Source: Erythrobacter sp. (lineage in GTDB: Bacteria; Pseudomonadota; Alphaproteobacteria; Sphingomonadales; Sphingomonadaceae). Taken from it: DNA of 8,762 nt. This document shows, piece after piece, positions 8,012 to 8,762 of the stretch. The stretch spans positions 1-8,762 of the forward strand of contig NZOF01000095.1 of NCBI GenBank assembly GCA_002695185.1, in the 5' to 3' direction. The position numbers were made by a program, and so were the translations under genes. Under the pieces are notes generated by a model, which saw nothing but the letters and a program-made list of their open reading frames with translations, made no database searches and was not told the origin of the DNA. The number at the start of each line of letters is the position of its first letter. Position 1 is the first letter of the stretch.

Positions 8012-8274
8012 GGGTCGGACCTTTGTGGATCGTTCGAGTGCGGCTTCATGAACAACTCGGCGAGAGTCGCTTCGGCTCGGGCCAGTCCGGCTTCCGTCAG
8101 GGCGAGCGATTTCGCCTTGCCGACGGGATCGTGGATCAGGCCCTTCGCGTGCAGCCGGTCGCTGATGGACCAGTCGATCCCTTTCCAGACACGGTTGCTA
8201 TCATGCAAGGTCAGGCTGAGGATGGCCAGCGCCGCGTCATCAAGTTTGTCGGTGTCGAGGTCCAATTCCGTCAT
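8008..8274 (-). CDS. Small protein resembling the DUF6429 family
   Basis: An 88-aa soluble protein. Pattern recalled from the DUF6429 family: an N-terminal segment with D-D-A-x-L-A-I-L-x-L-T-L-H, then WKGIDWSISDRLHAKGLI, DPVGKAKS and LTEAGLARAEATLAELF. The middle and C-terminal parts look like a small winged-helix or MarR-like fold, with the RLHAKGLI and LTEAGL segments typical of such folds; that fold reading is inference. The family's role is not known to me. The start at 8274 is chosen over the longer in-frame ATG at 8307 because AGGAGG (8281-8286) sits six bases before it and the extra 11 residues are atypical. It leads a two-gene operon with the 129-aa gene. Confidence 0.8.
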   Translation of the reverse strand: MTELDLDTDKLDDAALAILSLTLHDSNRVWKGIDWSISDRLHAKGLIHDPVGKAKSLALTEAGLARAEATLAELFMKPHSNDPQRSDP

Positions 8275-8280
8275 GTACGG

Positions 8281-8286
8281 CCTCCT
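8281..8286 (-). promoter_or_regulatory. Strong Shine-Dalgarno of the 88-aa gene
   Basis: AGGAGG on the - strand, six bases before the ATG at 8274. It fixes the start of this gene and predicts efficient translation. Confidence 0.8.
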
Positions 8287-8294
8287 CCACCAAC

Positions 8295-8323
8295 AAGATG
8301 CCGTCATCGCCCTGAATTCTCAA
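8295..8323 (-). promoter_or_regulatory. Possible sigma-70-type promoter of the - strand operon
   Basis: On the - strand, TTGAGA (8318-8323, five of six matches to the -35 consensus) is followed after 17 bases by CATCTT (8295-8300, three of six to the -10). The predicted transcript would start close to the Shine-Dalgarno and have a leader of about 10-20 bases. The -10 match is weak, so this is tentative. Confidence 0.4.
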
Positions 8324-8568
8324 TGGCGGAAGGGATTTGCGAGGCTGGACGGGGAAAAGAACGGGTTGGATTTCTGTTCCATTTCACGAACGCCACGGGC
8401 ATCGAAGTGTTCAGGTGGCGCGGGGAACTCTCCGCATGTTTACAACTGGTTACGGGCTTTACACCGAATGCGCGCAGTCGAGAGGTCCGGAGAATATCGG
8501 GCTCCAGAGAACGTATCCGGCGGCTGTGGCAAGGACACCAGTGCAAAGCCGACTGCGCATAACCCTCG
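8324..8568. other. Intergenic stretch without a recognised gene
   Basis: Between the operon promoter and the tRNA terminator I find no convincing gene, repeat or RNA. Open frames exist on both strands (for example 8304-8546 on -), but their translations are rich in R, S and P, lack ribosome sites and look like chance frames. If the region to the left is an integrated island, its right junction could fall here. Confidence 0.5.
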
Positions 8569-8600
8569 AAAACAACAAGAAAATCCGGCCGCAGCCGGAT
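8569..8600 (-). terminator. Rho-independent terminator of tRNA-Ser
   Basis: Reading on the - strand, ATCCGGC (8594-8600), loop TGCG, and GCCGGAT (8583-8589) form a perfect seven-pair stem. It is followed by a T-rich tail (TTT, C, TT, G, TT, G, TTTT) down to 8569. It begins 26 bases after the tRNA 3' end, as expected for a single-gene tRNA transcript. Confidence 0.85.
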
Positions 8601-8626
8601 CAGGAGAACGCTTTCTCAGGGGCAAG

Positions 8627-8716
8627 TGGCGGAGCGAGAGGGATTCGAACCCTCGAGACGGTCTCCCGCCTACACACTTTCCAGGCGTGCGCCTTCGACC
8701 ACTCGGCCACCGCTCC
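8627..8716 (-). tRNA. tRNA-Ser (anticodon GGA)
   Basis: Complete 90-base class II serine tRNA with encoded CCA. The acceptor stem GGAGCGG pairs with TCGCTCC (last pair G-U), and the discriminator base is G, as usual for serine tRNAs. The anticodon stem is CACGC/GTGTG with loop CTGGAAA; anticodon GGA lies at 8680-8682 and reads UCC and UCU. A long variable arm forms a five-pair stem (GGCGG with CCGTC) around GAGA. The T arm is GAGGG-TTCGAAT-CCCTC. It is flanked by a promoter and a terminator and looks functional. Its 3' end faces the restriction-modification genes, the side on which integrating elements usually sit. Confidence 0.97.
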
Positions 8717-8725
8717 GTGTCGGTC

Positions 8726-8754
8726 CGTCTAGCCCGCTCGGGCGGCGGGTGCAA
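8726..8754 (-). promoter_or_regulatory. Probable promoter of tRNA-Ser
   Basis: On the - strand, TTGCAC (8749-8754) and TAGACG (8726-8731) are 17 bases apart. The -10 box ends nine bases before the tRNA 5' end, so transcription would begin only a few bases upstream of the mature tRNA. The -10 match is poor in isolation; the spacing and position are what support it. Confidence 0.5.
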
Positions 8755-8762
8755 GTCAGAGC

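Noticed and set aside
8426..8446. Imperfect inverted repeat near GCGGGGAACTCTCCGC
   Set aside because: Two or more mismatches in a short stem and no T tract; too weak to call an operator or terminator.
8304..8546. Open frame of 80 codons on the - strand upstream of the small operon
   Set aside because: No ribosome site, composition rich in R, S and P, and it overlaps the probable promoter of the 88-aa gene.
8337..8732. Open frame of 131 codons on the + strand at the right end
   Set aside because: It runs straight through the antisense side of the tRNA-Ser and its terminator; the segment [14 protein letters not shown] is a typical mistranslation of a tRNA gene.
1..8762. CRISPR array, insertion sequence ends or long direct repeats
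   Set aside because: Reading the window showed no regularly spaced repeats, no transposase gene and no terminal inverted repeats. Exact repeats under about 15 bases could have been missed by eye.

Overview
The window is high-GC DNA; the stretches counted by hand run about 65-68% G+C, except for one dip described below. The protein styles fit an alphaproteobacterium, with Rhodobacterales or a relative as my best guess. It reads as part of a mobile defence island next to a chromosomal tRNA gene. No organism or strain can be named from the sequence alone.

Left part (1-1508): the 3' portion of a large serine recombinase gene, whose 5' end with the catalytic serine lies outside the window. It is coupled by an ATGA overlap to a 133-aa protein with a helix-turn-helix. 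Middle (1588-7576): a two-gene Type III-like restriction-modification system on the same strand. The first gene is an unusually long (about 1062 aa) beta-class DNA methyltransferase (Mod). Four bases after it comes a 931-aa helicase/endonuclease (Res) with Walker A, DEAH, SAT, QVVGRGLRR and PD-(D/E)xK motifs. All four + strand genes are closely packed and could be one transcript. Mod and Res would form the complex that methylates the host sequence and cuts unmodified DNA, and the recombinase pair is a plausible mobility module.

Right part (7622-8274): a convergent two-gene operon on the - strand. It encodes an 88-aa protein that looks like the DUF6429 family and a 129-aa protein of unknown function, overlapping by ATGA. 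A fair sigma-70-like promoter and a strong Shine-Dalgarno sequence precede it. About 350 bases further on is a complete tRNA-Ser(GGA) on the - strand with its own promoter and a clear Rho-independent terminator.

The main points of interest are: a sharp low-GC patch (about 48% against about 67%) exactly over the target-recognition region of Mod, indicating a swapped specificity domain; large extra N- and C-terminal regions on Mod; a perfect 10-base Shine-Dalgarno match in a small hairpin followed by five prolines, at the helicase/nuclease junction of Res; a recombinase that lacks the usual zinc-ribbon cysteines; and the tRNA-Ser as a candidate island boundary. I did not find a wholly unknown system that I could defend. 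The least explained parts are the two small - strand genes and the Mod extensions.
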